Assembly (NCBI GenBank): GCA_964630925.1
Contig: CAZVZK010000213.1
Span: 1-14,357 of the forward strand
DNA: 14,357 bases
Source: RGDT01 sp964630925
GTDB taxonomy: Bacteria > Planctomycetota > Planctomycetia > Gemmatales > Gemmataceae
Direction: 5' to 3'
The notes beneath the pieces are model-generated. The model was given only the letters and a program-made list of their open reading frames with translations. It was not told the origin of the DNA and ran no database searches. The position numbers and the translations under genes are program-made. Positions 7,401-13,736 of this stretch are shown here, piece after piece (the first letter of the stretch is position 1; each line of letters starts with the position of its first letter).

Positions 7401-7462
7401 GGGAAACGAACTTCCTCAAGTCGTTCTGCCGTTTGCATTTGCGGCGGGGAAGTTCGTTTCCC
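7401..7462. repeat. 15-bp perfect inverted repeat with inner hairpin
   Basis: GGGAAACGAACTTCC (7401-7415) is perfectly complementary to GGAAGTTCGTTTCCC (7448-7462), separated by 32 nt. The enclosed segment can form a smaller 6-bp stem (CTGCCG with CGGCGG, one wobble pair). It may serve as a transcript end for the lipoprotein gene, a protein-binding site, or the remains of a miniature element. Confidence 0.8.
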
Positions 7463-7464
7463 TG

Positions 7465-7556
7465 GTTCGTTTCCTTCACTGAAGGGCGTCCACTCACCTC
7501 CATCCGTTCCCCCGGTCCGTTTCCTTCACCGATAGGCGTCCATTCGTCACCATCCG
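7465..7556. repeat. Two imperfect 42-bp direct repeats, 50-bp period
   Basis: Copy A is 7465-7506 and copy B is 7515-7556, separated by 8 nt. They match at 34 of 42 positions by eye, sharing CGTTTCCTTCAC, GGCGTCCA and CCATCCG. Each opens with the TTCGTTTCC/TCCGTTTCC motif also found in the neighbouring inverted repeat. Two copies and no cas genes argue against CRISPR. Confidence 0.75.
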
Positions 7557-7613
7557 GGGCGGGGCGCGTCGGGAGGCCTGATCCGGCGAAGTGTAGCCTC
7601 AGCGAGGGCTTCG

Positions 7614-8819
7614 TCATTTCAGCAGATTCCGCCGCAGGAGGCCGTCCATCTCACGGCGGTTCTCGTCGCTGAGGCCCTCCCACTTGCGCAGGATGCGTCC
7701 GTTCTCGTCGAGCAGGATGAGCGTCGGGTAGACGAAGACCTCCATCTTCTGCCTCACCGGGCAGCCGTCCTCGCTGAACAGCACCGGGTAGTTGAACCGC
7801 GTGTGCCGCTCCTCGGCGACACGCAGCACGGCCCGGCGGCGCTGCTCCACCTCGCCCTTGTCGTGCAGGATGCTCACCACCTGGAGGCCGTGTCTGCCCC
7901 ATCTCTCCTGCAATTCCACCAGCTCCGGCACGGCGGCGCGGCACGGCGGGCAGGCGAGCTTCCAGAAGTCGAGGAGGACCAGTTTGCCGGTCTGCCGCTC
8001 CGTCAGCTCCCAGCGCTTGCCGTTGAAGTCGTACAGGGCGAAGTTGTGGACCGTGTTGCCGGGCCGCACGCAGGACGGGATCTCGGCGGGGCCGGTGCCG
8101 ACGCGCTTGCGTGGCGGCGCGGGCGTGGCCGGGGTGGCGCCGGCCAGCGGCGGCGTGATGCCCTCGTCGCTGCCCGGAGGCGGCGGCAGGGACGGCTTCC
8201 GGCTCGGCGCCTCCTCCGGCTCGCGTCCGGGGCCTGGCAGTGTCACCGTCGGCGGCGGGGCCTTCTCGTCGAAATCGCCCTTCCCCTTGTCGCCGGCGAT
8301 TCGGTCCGCCGGCGGCAGCACCGAGGAGACGGGCGGCGGCAGCTCTCCGCCCGGCTCCTCGCCCTTGGTGGACGCGGGGGCGGCCTCGGCGGGGCGCGAG
8401 TCGTTGAGGTAGATGTTCAGGCGCACGTCCGACGCGGTGGCGACGGCGGTGCCGGTCCACACGGTCTCGCCGCGGCGCGAGGTGGCGGTGAGGCGGTAGC
8501 GGCGTCCCTTCTCCAGGCCCGGCACGTCGAACCAGCCGTCGCGGTCGGAGGTCACGGTGAGGCGGGTCTTCGGCCCGTCCACGGAGGTGACCTGGATGGT
8601 GGCGTTGGCGACGCGGTGCCGGCCCTGATCGACGACCGCGCCGGCCAGCATGCCCAGCGGGCGCTTGGCCAGTGCCCCGGCCGGCTCCTTGTCGGGGCCG
8701 GGCGAGCCGACGAACGGCTGGGGCGGCAGGGTGTCGCCGCCGGTGGCCGCCGTCTTGCCCTTGGGCGTGGTACAGCCGGCGACGGCGGCGAGCAGGATCA
8801 GGAGGGCCAGGTGGCGCAC
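7614..8819 (-). CDS. Lipoprotein with carboxypeptidase-regulatory-like and thioredoxin (TlpA-type) domains
   Basis: Predicted membrane-anchored envelope protein with a redox domain. From GTG 8819 it is 401 aa. Residues 1-15 are a short lipoprotein signal ending in a VAGC lipobox (lipid-modified Cys16). About 50-125 form a beta-sandwich of the carboxypeptidase-regulatory type (GAVVDQGRHRVANATIQV, DRDGWFDVPGL). About 130-245 are a low-complexity Pro/Gly/Glu linker. About 255-401 are a thioredoxin-like domain with CPPC at 290-293 (DFWKLACPPCRAAVP), the cis-proline region VYPTLILLDENG and an extra Cys in EDGCPV. The usual WCxxC is WKLAC here. In-frame ATG 8861 is rejected because GTG 8819 has GAGG 7 nt upstream and immediately precedes the signal peptide. 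A promoter candidate lies at 8894-8922. It is divergent from lspA, whose product would process it. Likely a thiol-disulfide oxidoreductase; partner unknown. Confidence 0.85.
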   Translation of the reverse strand: MRHLALLILLAAVAGCTTPKGKTAATGGDTLPPQPFVGSPGPDKEPAGALAKRPLGMLAGAVVDQGRHRVANATIQVTSVDGPKTRLTVTSDRDGWFDVPGLEKGRRYRLTATSRRGETVWTGTAVATASDVRLNIYLNDSRPAEAAPASTKGEEPGGELPPPVSSVLPPADRIAGDKGKGDFDEKAPPPTVTLPGPGREPEEAPSRKPSLPPPPGSDEGITPPLAGATPATPAPPRKRVGTGPAEIPSCVRPGNTVHNFALYDFNGKRWELTERQTGKLVLLDFWKLACPPCRAAVPELVELQERWGRHGLQVVSILHDKGEVEQRRRAVLRVAEERHTRFNYPVLFSEDGCPVRQKMEVFVYPTLILLDENGRILRKWEGLSDENRREMDGLLRRNLLK

Positions 8820-8893
8820 GGCGGGGCCTCGCTCGGCGGACGGGATGGGGCGACGATGCAAGCCCGGACATGACGGGGGCTGTCCATGCTGAA

Positions 8894-8922
8894 ACCATTC
8901 CCGCCGGGGGGGCGGGGGTCAA
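8894..8922 (-). promoter_or_regulatory. Candidate promoter of the thioredoxin lipoprotein gene
   Basis: On the minus strand TTGACC (8917-8922), 17-nt spacer, AATGGT (8894-8899). The -35 is good and the -10 is weak. It would give a leader of roughly 70 nt before GTG 8819. Confidence 0.5.
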
Positions 8923-9039
8923 ACGAATCCGCCCGGAATGCGCCGCCCACGGGGGGAGGGGCGCGGTAAATCGCGTGGAAGCGTGCGCGGCGCACTGGCC
9001 TTGCCCCGGCGGCACGGCACGGGGTATAGGCCGGTCCGC

Positions 9040-9068
9040 TTGACCGGGCCGCCGGGCCCGCGTATGGT
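9040..9068 (+). promoter_or_regulatory. Candidate sigma-70-type promoter of lspA
   Basis: TTGACC (9040-9045), 17-nt spacer, TATGGT (9063-9068). The first transcribed base would be near 9075, giving about a 50-nt leader before ATG 9125. Confidence 0.65.
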
Positions 9069-9124
9069 GAACTTCCGGCCCGTGCCGAATGCACCGGCCC
9101 TGGCGATGAATCGGGGTTCGACAG

Positions 9125-9811
9125 ATGCCGGACCGTTCCTTCCGCGTGCTCCTGTGGTCCCTGGCCCTGATCGGCCTCGCCGCCGACCAGGCCACCAAGT
9201 ACGGCGTCTTCGCCTGGCTGCGCGGCGTGGAGAGCCACGCCTGGGCGGTCTTCCAGACCGAGCCGGACTCGCGCTACCTCCAGACGGTCCCCGCCGAGAA
9301 CGACCCGTTCCAGCGGATGCGGCAGCGGGGCTTCTTCCTCGAGGTCGCCTTCGAGCCAGGCGAGAACGGCGAGCTGCGCCCGCACGTCAACCACGGCGCG
9401 CTGTTCGGCCTGTTCCGTGACCACAAGTCGACCGCCAATCTCGGCTTCGCCGTCATCAGCCTGCTGGCGGCGGCGGGCATCATCATCTGGAGCCTGAACA
9501 GGACGACCGCCGGCGACCGCTGGCTCTGCGCCTCGCTGGGCCTGATCCTCGCCGGGACGCTCGGCAACCTCTACGACCGCGTGGTGTTCAACGGCGTGCG
9601 CGACTTCCTGCACTGGAACTACCTGTTCGACTGGCCGGTGTTCAACGTCGCCGACGTCTGCCTGGTGTGCGGCGCCGGCATGCTGCTGCTCCAGGCGTTC
9701 TTCGCCCCGCAGCCCGGCGAGGGCAAGGACAAGGAGGCCAGCGAGGCCACCAAGGTGCTGGCCGCCGCCACCCCCGGCGTCCCCGGCGGCGCCGCGACCA
9801 CCGTCGGCTGA
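9125..9811 (+). CDS. lspA: Lipoprotein signal peptidase (signal peptidase II) with long periplasmic insert
   Basis: Inner-membrane aspartyl protease that cuts the signal peptide of prolipoproteins just before the lipid-modified Cys. 228 aa versus about 160 for most LspA. Residues 8-32 are the first membrane helix with the conserved Asp21 (AADQATK). About 33-86 are an extra soluble segment. NHGALFG (89-95) is the conserved N-x-GA-FG motif. Membrane helices follow at about 105-122 and 134-147. Catalytic Asp151 lies in GNLYDRV and Asp177 in FNVADVC, with a last helix to about 193 and a polar Ala/Gly/Lys-rich tail to 228. All catalytic residues are present, so it should be active despite the insertion. 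Start ATG 9125 has GGGG 8 nt upstream. A good promoter lies at 9040-9068. It is divergent from a lipoprotein gene. Confidence 0.94.
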   Translation: MPDRSFRVLLWSLALIGLAADQATKYGVFAWLRGVESHAWAVFQTEPDSRYLQTVPAENDPFQRMRQRGFFLEVAFEPGENGELRPHVNHGALFGLFRDHKSTANLGFAVISLLAAAGIIIWSLNRTTAGDRWLCASLGLILAGTLGNLYDRVVFNGVRDFLHWNYLFDWPVFNVADVCLVCGAGMLLLQAFFAPQPGEGKDKEASEATKVLAAATPGVPGGAATTVG

Positions 9812-9836
9812 CTCCGTCCTCCATCCCCTGCCTGCA

Positions 9837-9864
9837 TTGCACCGGGGCGGCGATCCGGTAAGAT
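9837..9864 (+). promoter_or_regulatory. Possible promoter of the MBL-fold gene
   Basis: TTGCAC (9837-9842), 16-nt spacer, TAAGAT (9859-9864), in the 88-nt gap between lspA and the next gene. The -35 matches only in TTG, so the gene may instead be read through from lspA. Confidence 0.4.
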
Positions 9865-9899
9865 GGGCGTCAGTGTACGTCCCAGCAGGAGATGGGCCG

Positions 9900-10799
9900 A
9901 TGGGTTTGCGGTTCACCGTCCTGGCGAGCGGCTCCGCCGGCAACGCCAGCGTCATCCAGGCCGGGGCGTCGGCCATCCTCATCGACGCCGGCCTGCAACG
10001 GTCCCTGTTGCTGGAGCGTCTGGAGCGGGCCGGCCTGGCCCGCGCCCCCATCGCCGGCCTCGTGCTGACGCACACGCACGGCGACCATTGGAACGACAGC
10101 GCCCTGTCCTGGCTCGCCGGCCTGGGGCTGCCCCTGTATTGCCACCCGTCGCACCACACCGTCCTGTCGCGCTCGGCGGGCTTCCGCGGCCTGCTGGCGG
10201 CGGGGCTGGTGCGGGCCTACGCCTCCGGCGAGGCGTTCGCCGCGTGCCCCGGCTTGACCGTCACGCCTCACCCGGTGCGCCACGACGGCGGGGCCACGTT
10301 CGCCTTCCGCGTCGAGGGCCAGGCCGACCTGTTCGGCGAGACGAGCGTCCTCGGCCTGGCCACCGACCTCGGCGTCTGGGAGGAGCCGCTGGCCGAGCTG
10401 CTCGCGGACGTGGACCTCCTGGCCGTCGAGTTCAACCACGACGTGGACATGGAGAAGCGGAGCCGGCGGCCGGCATTCCTGATCGACCGTGTCCTGGGCG
10501 ACCACGGGCACCTCTCGAACGCCCAGGCGGCGGCGCTGGTGCGCTCGGTGATGGAACGCGGCGCGGGCCGGCTGCGGCACGTCGTCCAATTACACCTGTC
10601 GTCGGACTGCAACCGCCCGGCGCTGGCGCGGCAGGCGGCGCGCGACGTGGTGGGCGAGGCGGCCCGCGTCCACACCGCCAGCCAGGGCGAGCCTTTGAAG
10701 ACGATCAACGTGGCGGCGGGTGCCCCGCGCGGGCGGGTGACACGCACGGCGCGGGCCGAGGGCTGGCCGCAGCCGATGCTGCCGGGGCTGGAGGGGTGA
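9900..10799 (+). CDS. MBL-fold metallo-hydrolase, YycJ/WalJ-like
   Basis: Predicted cytosolic metal-dependent phosphodiesterase/nuclease of the metallo-beta-lactamase fold. 299 aa. The N-terminal FTVLASGSAGNAS is characteristic of the YycJ/WalJ group. HTHGDH (58-63) is the HxHxDH metal motif. Other probable metal ligands are His128 (PVRHD) and Asp156 (LATDLG), with GDHGHLSN near 200-207 as in the family. A YycJ relative in Bacillus has been linked to DNA repair (5'-3' exonuclease activity) and to cell-wall stress operons, but there is no walRK system here. Start ATG 9900 has AGGAGA 8 nt upstream; an ATG at 9892 is out of frame. It lies 88 nt after lspA on the same strand. The fold is certain; the substrate is inferred. 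Confidence 0.88.
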   Translation: MGLRFTVLASGSAGNASVIQAGASAILIDAGLQRSLLLERLERAGLARAPIAGLVLTHTHGDHWNDSALSWLAGLGLPLYCHPSHHTVLSRSAGFRGLLAAGLVRAYASGEAFAACPGLTVTPHPVRHDGGATFAFRVEGQADLFGETSVLGLATDLGVWEEPLAELLADVDLLAVEFNHDVDMEKRSRRPAFLIDRVLGDHGHLSNAQAAALVRSVMERGAGRLRHVVQLHLSSDCNRPALARQAARDVVGEAARVHTASQGEPLKTINVAAGAPRGRVTRTARAEGWPQPMLPGLEG

Positions 10800-10841
10800 G
10801 CATCCACTAGAATGCCCCCGTCGCCGCCCCGAGGCACCCCC

Positions 10842-12071
10842 ATGTCATCCGCCCCGTCCGAAGACCGCCTCACGGCGCTCGACCTCATCCGCGGCGTCGC
10901 CGTGCTGGGCATCCTGCCGGCCAACCTGCCGCACTTCATCGGCCCCTACGCCCCCACCTGGGCCGACCGCGTCGCCGCCGCCGCCATCCTGTTCTTCATC
11001 GACGTGAAGATGGTCACCACCCTGTCCATCCTCTTCGGCGCCGGCCTCGGCGTGCAGGAGGCGTCGGCACGCCAGCGCGGCCGCGAGGCGTCCTTCCCCT
11101 TCGCCTACCTGTGGCGGCAGCTCCTGCTCCTCCTGCTCGGCCTGGCGCACGCGCTGCTCCTGTGGTGGGGTGACATCCTCACCGCCTACGCCATGCTCGG
11201 CATGGTCGCCCTCGTCCTCGTCCTCATCGGCCCGGGGTTCGTCCGCGGCGCGATGGCCGCAGGCCTGATGTGGACCTACGGCATCCTCCTCGCCGTCGCG
11301 CTGTTCGTCGCCATGTACCCCAACGCCTTCCAGCCGCCCAAACGCGCGCCGCTGGGCGACACGTCGGGGCCGCCGGTGTCTCTCTTCCGTGGCCGGGGCG
11401 ACCTGCAGGCCCGGCTGGAGAAGTACGCCACGCCGGAGAACGACGTGCGCATCTACCGCAACGGCACCCTCCTCGACCGCGTCGAGGACCGCGCCGTGCA
11501 CGTCCTCGGCATGTGGGTGGGCCTGCCCATCTACTTCGGCTGGTACCTGGGGGCGTGCTTCCTGCTCGGGGTGCAGCTCCTGTGGGCCGGCGTCTTCCAC
11601 GGCGGCGAGGTGACGCGGCGCTACATCCGCATCTTCATGGCGCTCGGCATCGGCATCGGCATCCCGCTGCACGCCCTGGCGGCCTGCGTGTACCTCGCGG
11701 CCCCCGGCACGCCCTGGCCCGGCATCCTGAACCTCGGCGGCGCCCTGTCGCTGGCCCTGTTCTACATGGGCCTGCTGCTGATGTGGGACGGGTCGGAGGG
11801 CTTCCTGACCGGCCTGCGCGAGAGGCTGCGCGCGGTCGGGCGGATGGCGCTGACGAATTACCTGATGCAGTCGGCCCTGATGGGTTTGGTGTTCTACGGC
11901 TACGGCCTGGGGCTGTACGGCAGGACGGGCCTCGCCCTGGCGACGCCGCTCATCCTCGCCGTCTGGGTGCTGGAGATCCTGTGGAGCAAGCCGTGGCTGG
12001 ACCGCTTCGGCATCGGCCCGGTGGAGTGGGCGTGGCGCGCCCTGGCCGGGACGAAACGCGCTACCCGTTGA
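10842..12071 (+). CDS. DUF418 family integral membrane protein
   Basis: Polytopic membrane protein of unknown function (YeiB-like). 409 aa. The N-terminus RLTALDLIRGVAVLGILPANLPHF fits the family opening (R-LD-LRG-A-LGIL--N). Several hydrophobic helices follow to about residue 165. A hydrophilic segment (about 166-225) comes next, then more helices, and a C-terminal DUF418 region ending in the hallmark GPVEWAWRALAG. Roughly eight to ten membrane spans are likely. Start ATG 10842 has GAGG 7 nt upstream; an earlier in-frame ATG at 10812 lacks one. It lies 42 nt after the MBL-fold gene. The TGA (12069-12071) lies inside the -35 box of the tRNA promoter. DUF418 proteins have been suggested to be transporters, but nothing here shows a substrate. 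Confidence 0.88.
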   Translation: MSSAPSEDRLTALDLIRGVAVLGILPANLPHFIGPYAPTWADRVAAAAILFFIDVKMVTTLSILFGAGLGVQEASARQRGREASFPFAYLWRQLLLLLLGLAHALLLWWGDILTAYAMLGMVALVLVLIGPGFVRGAMAAGLMWTYGILLAVALFVAMYPNAFQPPKRAPLGDTSGPPVSLFRGRGDLQARLEKYATPENDVRIYRNGTLLDRVEDRAVHVLGMWVGLPIYFGWYLGACFLLGVQLLWAGVFHGGEVTRRYIRIFMALGIGIGIPLHALAACVYLAAPGTPWPGILNLGGALSLALFYMGLLLMWDGSEGFLTGLRERLRAVGRMALTNYLMQSALMGLVFYGYGLGLYGRTGLALATPLILAVWVLEILWSKPWLDRFGIGPVEWAWRALAGTKRATR

Positions 12072-12096
12072 CACCCCGGCGTGTCGCCCGTATAGT
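12068..12096 (+). promoter_or_regulatory. Consensus promoter of tRNA-Arg
   Basis: TTGACA (12068-12073), a 17-nt spacer and TATAGT (12091-12096): the best sigma-70-type promoter in the window, 19 nt before the tRNA. The -35 hexamer contains the TGA stop of the DUF418 gene. Confidence 0.88.
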
Positions 12097-12114
12097 GCGT
12101 GTGTAAGGACACGC

Positions 12115-12188
<74 letters not shown>

Positions 12189-12192
12189 CTCG

Positions 12193-12224
12193 GCCGGCCC
12201 GGCGTCACACGACGCTGGGCCGGC
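12193..12224. terminator. 14-bp hairpin shared by tRNA-Arg and the convergent lipoprotein gene
   Basis: GCCGGCCC-G-GCGTC, loop ACAC, GACGC-T-GGGCCGGC: 14 pairs including one G-U wobble. It begins 4 nt after the tRNA and ends 14 nt before the stop of the minus-strand lipoprotein gene at 12239, so it probably ends transcription from both sides. There is no run of T on either strand, so it may depend on stem strength. Confidence 0.75.
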
Positions 12225-12238
12225 TCCTTGCGCTGATG

Positions 12239-12736
12239 TCAGTACGACGACGCCGTGGGCACCGGCTGCGTCGCGGGGGGCGGGGTACTCGGCGAGGGGG
12301 CGGGGATCCCATAGTTCGGTGGCGGCACGGGGCCGTAGCTCGTGGCGGGCGCGTACACCGGCGTCGGGGTGCCGTGGTTCAACTTGTTCAGCCGATCCTG
12401 CTGCTCACGGAGGCGCTCCTTGAGGACGGCGTGCGTCTCGCGCTCCTCGCGTTCGATGGCCTCGCGCTTGGCCTTCAGCGCCTCCAGCTTGTCAAGCAGG
12501 TCGGCGACGCCGGCCTTGGCGGCGGGGGCGGATGGCATCACGACGCAGCAGCCCTGGGAGGACGACGGAACGCAGCACACCGGCCCGCTGACCCGAACGG
12601 GGGGAGTGGCGGTGGAGGCGGGTGGCTGGCCGCCGGGGCAGCGGACGGGCGGGTCGGTCTGATAGCCCTGGCAGGCGGCGATGGCGAGGATCGCGGCGAG
12701 GCCGGCGACGGCGCACACGAGATAGGGTCGGCGCAT
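12239..12736 (-). CDS. Small proline-rich coiled-coil lipoprotein, function unknown
   Basis: 165 aa from ATG 12736. The signal peptide MRRPYLVCAVAGLAAILAIAAC ends in an IAAC lipobox, with the lipid-modified cysteine at residue 22. Residues about 23-72 are Pro-rich with a Cys-rich patch (VCCVPSSSQGCCVV). About 74-117 are charged and helical (LLDKLEALKAKREAIEREERE), probably coiled coil. The tail is Pro/Thr/Ser-rich. The frame is open to an ATG at 12805, but a good promoter at 12778-12805 places transcription after that codon, and GAGGG lies 9 nt before ATG 12736. I recognise no enzymatic domain. It could be a cell-envelope structural protein, exported and lipidated; LspA is encoded about 2.4 kb away. 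Its role is unknown. Confidence 0.75.
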   Translation of the reverse strand: MRRPYLVCAVAGLAAILAIAACQGYQTDPPVRCPGGQPPASTATPPVRVSGPVCCVPSSSQGCCVVMPSAPAAKAGVADLLDKLEALKAKREAIEREERETHAVLKERLREQQDRLNKLNHGTPTPVYAPATSYGPVPPPNYGIPAPSPSTPPPATQPVPTASSY

Positions 12737-12777
12737 GGGGAGGTGCCCTCGGCGAGTGGGGGGCGACGCGGGCGGCG

Positions 12778-12805
12778 ATTCTACCGAGGGGGCCGGCGGA
12801 ATCAA
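12778..12805 (-). promoter_or_regulatory. Promoter of the small lipoprotein gene
   Basis: On the minus strand TTGATT (12800-12805), 16-nt spacer, TAGAAT (12778-12783), in the 84-nt gap after the SRAP gene. It supports independent transcription and the ATG 12736 start. Confidence 0.65.
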
Positions 12806-12820
12806 TCGCGCCCGCGAGGG

Positions 12821-13507
12821 TCACTCGGCGAGGCCCGGCAGGAGGAGCTGGGTGCCGGGTCCGGCGAGGCCCGCCGGCTCGATGCACGCCGGCCCGTCGT
12901 TCCTCGGGCTGCCGACGGCCTTGCCCACGGCCAGGGCCGCCATCGCCTCGGCCGGGTAGGGCCGCAGCAGCGAGAGCAGGCCCGCCTGGGTAGAATGCGG
13001 ATCAAGCCAGTCGCCCCACGCCTCGGGCGGCAGGATGGCCGGCATCCGGTCATGGCACGGCCGCACCAGGTCGTTCGCCGCGCAGGTGAGGAGGGCGGTG
13101 GCGCCGGCGGCGCCGGGCCATGCCTCCCACAGGGCGGCGATGGCGAACGGCCCGCCGCCGCGCAGGGTGAAGTGGTGCGGCCTCTTCTCGCGGCCTTCGG
13201 TGAGCCACTCATAGAAGCCGTCGGCGGCGACGAGGCAGCGGCGCGACTCGAACGCCTGGCGGAAGGTCGGCTTCTGGGTGACGGTCTCGGCCCGCGCGTT
13301 GATGAGGGGCTTGCCCGGCGGCCCCCACGGCGTCGCCAGGCCCCAGCGCATCGGGACGGCGGAACGCACGCCGGCGCTCAGGCGGACGGCGAGGACGGCC
13401 TGGGTTGGGGCGACGTTGTAGCGCGGCGTCCACTCGGGGGCGTCGCCCAGGCCGAAGAAGGCGGCGACCTCCTTGCCCGTCTTGATGAGGGTGAAACGCC
13501 CGCACAT
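12821..13507 (-). CDS. SRAP-domain protein (HMCES/YedK-like abasic-site DNA-protein crosslinker)
   Basis: Predicted to recognise abasic sites in single-stranded DNA and shield them by forming a thiazolidine crosslink through its N-terminal cysteine. 228 aa, normal length. Cys2 (MCGRFT) becomes N-terminal after Met removal. Other active-site residues are Asn70 (INARAET), Glu100 (DGFYEW) and His152 (HDRMP), with RYNVAPTQ at 29-36 and the typical RWGLATPWG. All key residues are present. Start ATG 13507 is fixed because Cys must follow Met; the ribosome binding site is weak (GAG 7 nt upstream). No SOS box was evident upstream. It is followed by the small lipoprotein gene and preceded by a repeat cluster. 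In E. coli yedK is a genome-maintenance gene and such genes are usually stand-alone, so the neighbours say little. Confidence 0.94.
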   Translation of the reverse strand: MCGRFTLIKTGKEVAAFFGLGDAPEWTPRYNVAPTQAVLAVRLSAGVRSAVPMRWGLATPWGPPGKPLINARAETVTQKPTFRQAFESRRCLVAADGFYEWLTEGREKRPHHFTLRGGGPFAIAALWEAWPGAAGATALLTCAANDLVRPCHDRMPAILPPEAWGDWLDPHSTQAGLLSLLRPYPAEAMAALAVGKAVGSPRNDGPACIEPAGLAGPGTQLLLPGLAE

Positions 13508-13736
13508 GGTGTCGGCTCGCTGTGGGCTCTCGCCCGGTCATCGGCCGGCGAATGCCCACGCCTGAATCGAATCCGCCCGCCTCGACGGGCCGCGTGAGCG
13601 CCCCGAGTGGAGCGTCAGCGCATCCGGATCGGGCGAGCGGGGCTGCGTCAGCGCCCCGAGTGGAGCGTCAGCGGATCTCTTCTTCTCGCGCGTCAGCGCC
13701 CCGAGTGGAGCGTCAGCGGATCTCCCATTCGATCCG
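13508..13736. other. Intergenic region between SRAP gene and rightmost gene
   Basis: 229 bases with no gene. They contain the three-repeat cluster and, from 13508 to 13592, the presumed SRAP upstream region, in which I could not identify a convincing -10/-35 pair. Confidence 0.6.
13593..13718. repeat. Cluster of three 28-bp repeats
   Basis: Copies are at 13593-13620, 13646-13673 and 13691-13718, identical except for one base in the first (CGTGAGCG for CGTCAGCG). Each consists of CGTCAGCG, the middle CCCCGAGTGGAG, then CGTCAGCG again. The last two copies continue identically with GATCTC. The gaps are 25 and 17 nt. Read on the minus strand each copy can fold CGCTCC-ACTC-GGGGCG (6 bp, one wobble); the + strand fold has a C-A mismatch, so structure favours the minus transcript. 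It sits just after the stop of the rightmost gene. I associate this core with a dispersed repeat of Gemmata-like genomes (memory, not searched). Confidence 0.85.

Larger units (their letters stand above)
7103..7613. other. Gene-free stretch with inverted and direct repeats
   Basis: There is no convincing gene in these 511 bases: open frames here lack ribosome binding sites and family resemblance. The gcvT-proximal part (7103-7200) should hold the operon promoter and leader. The part from about 7364 to 7556 is built from variants of TTCGTTTCC: direct copies at 7365-7373, 7453-7461 and 7466-7474, an inverted copy at 7402-7410, and a one-base variant at 7516-7524. It lies downstream of the thioredoxin lipoprotein gene and upstream of gcvT, both on the minus strand. 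Confidence 0.7.
8820..9124. other. Divergent intergenic region between lipoprotein gene and lspA
   Basis: These 305 bases hold the back-to-back promoters for the two flanking genes. A short palindrome GTGCGC-G-GCGCAC (8983-8995) lies between them and could be an operator, though a GC-rich palindrome this short can arise by chance. I see no coding region or RNA gene. Confidence 0.6.

Noticed and set aside
7219..7617. Open frame of about 130 codons on the minus strand between gcvT and the lipoprotein gene
   Set aside because: It runs through the repeat block, has no ribosome binding site and reads as low-complexity sequence overlapping the lipoprotein stop.
8672..9043. Open frame on the + strand across the divergent promoter region
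   Set aside because: It overlaps the lipoprotein signal peptide region antisense, is Arg/Gly/Pro-rich, and has no ribosome binding site.
10808..10813. TAGAAT as -10 box for the DUF418 gene
   Set aside because: No acceptable -35 hexamer is found 16-18 nt upstream, and the gene is only 42 nt behind the previous one, so read-through is as likely.
13593..13718. Possible CRISPR array
   Set aside because: Only three repeats, gaps of 25 and 17 nt, each repeat has an internal direct duplication, and there are no cas genes. It fits a dispersed intergenic repeat better.
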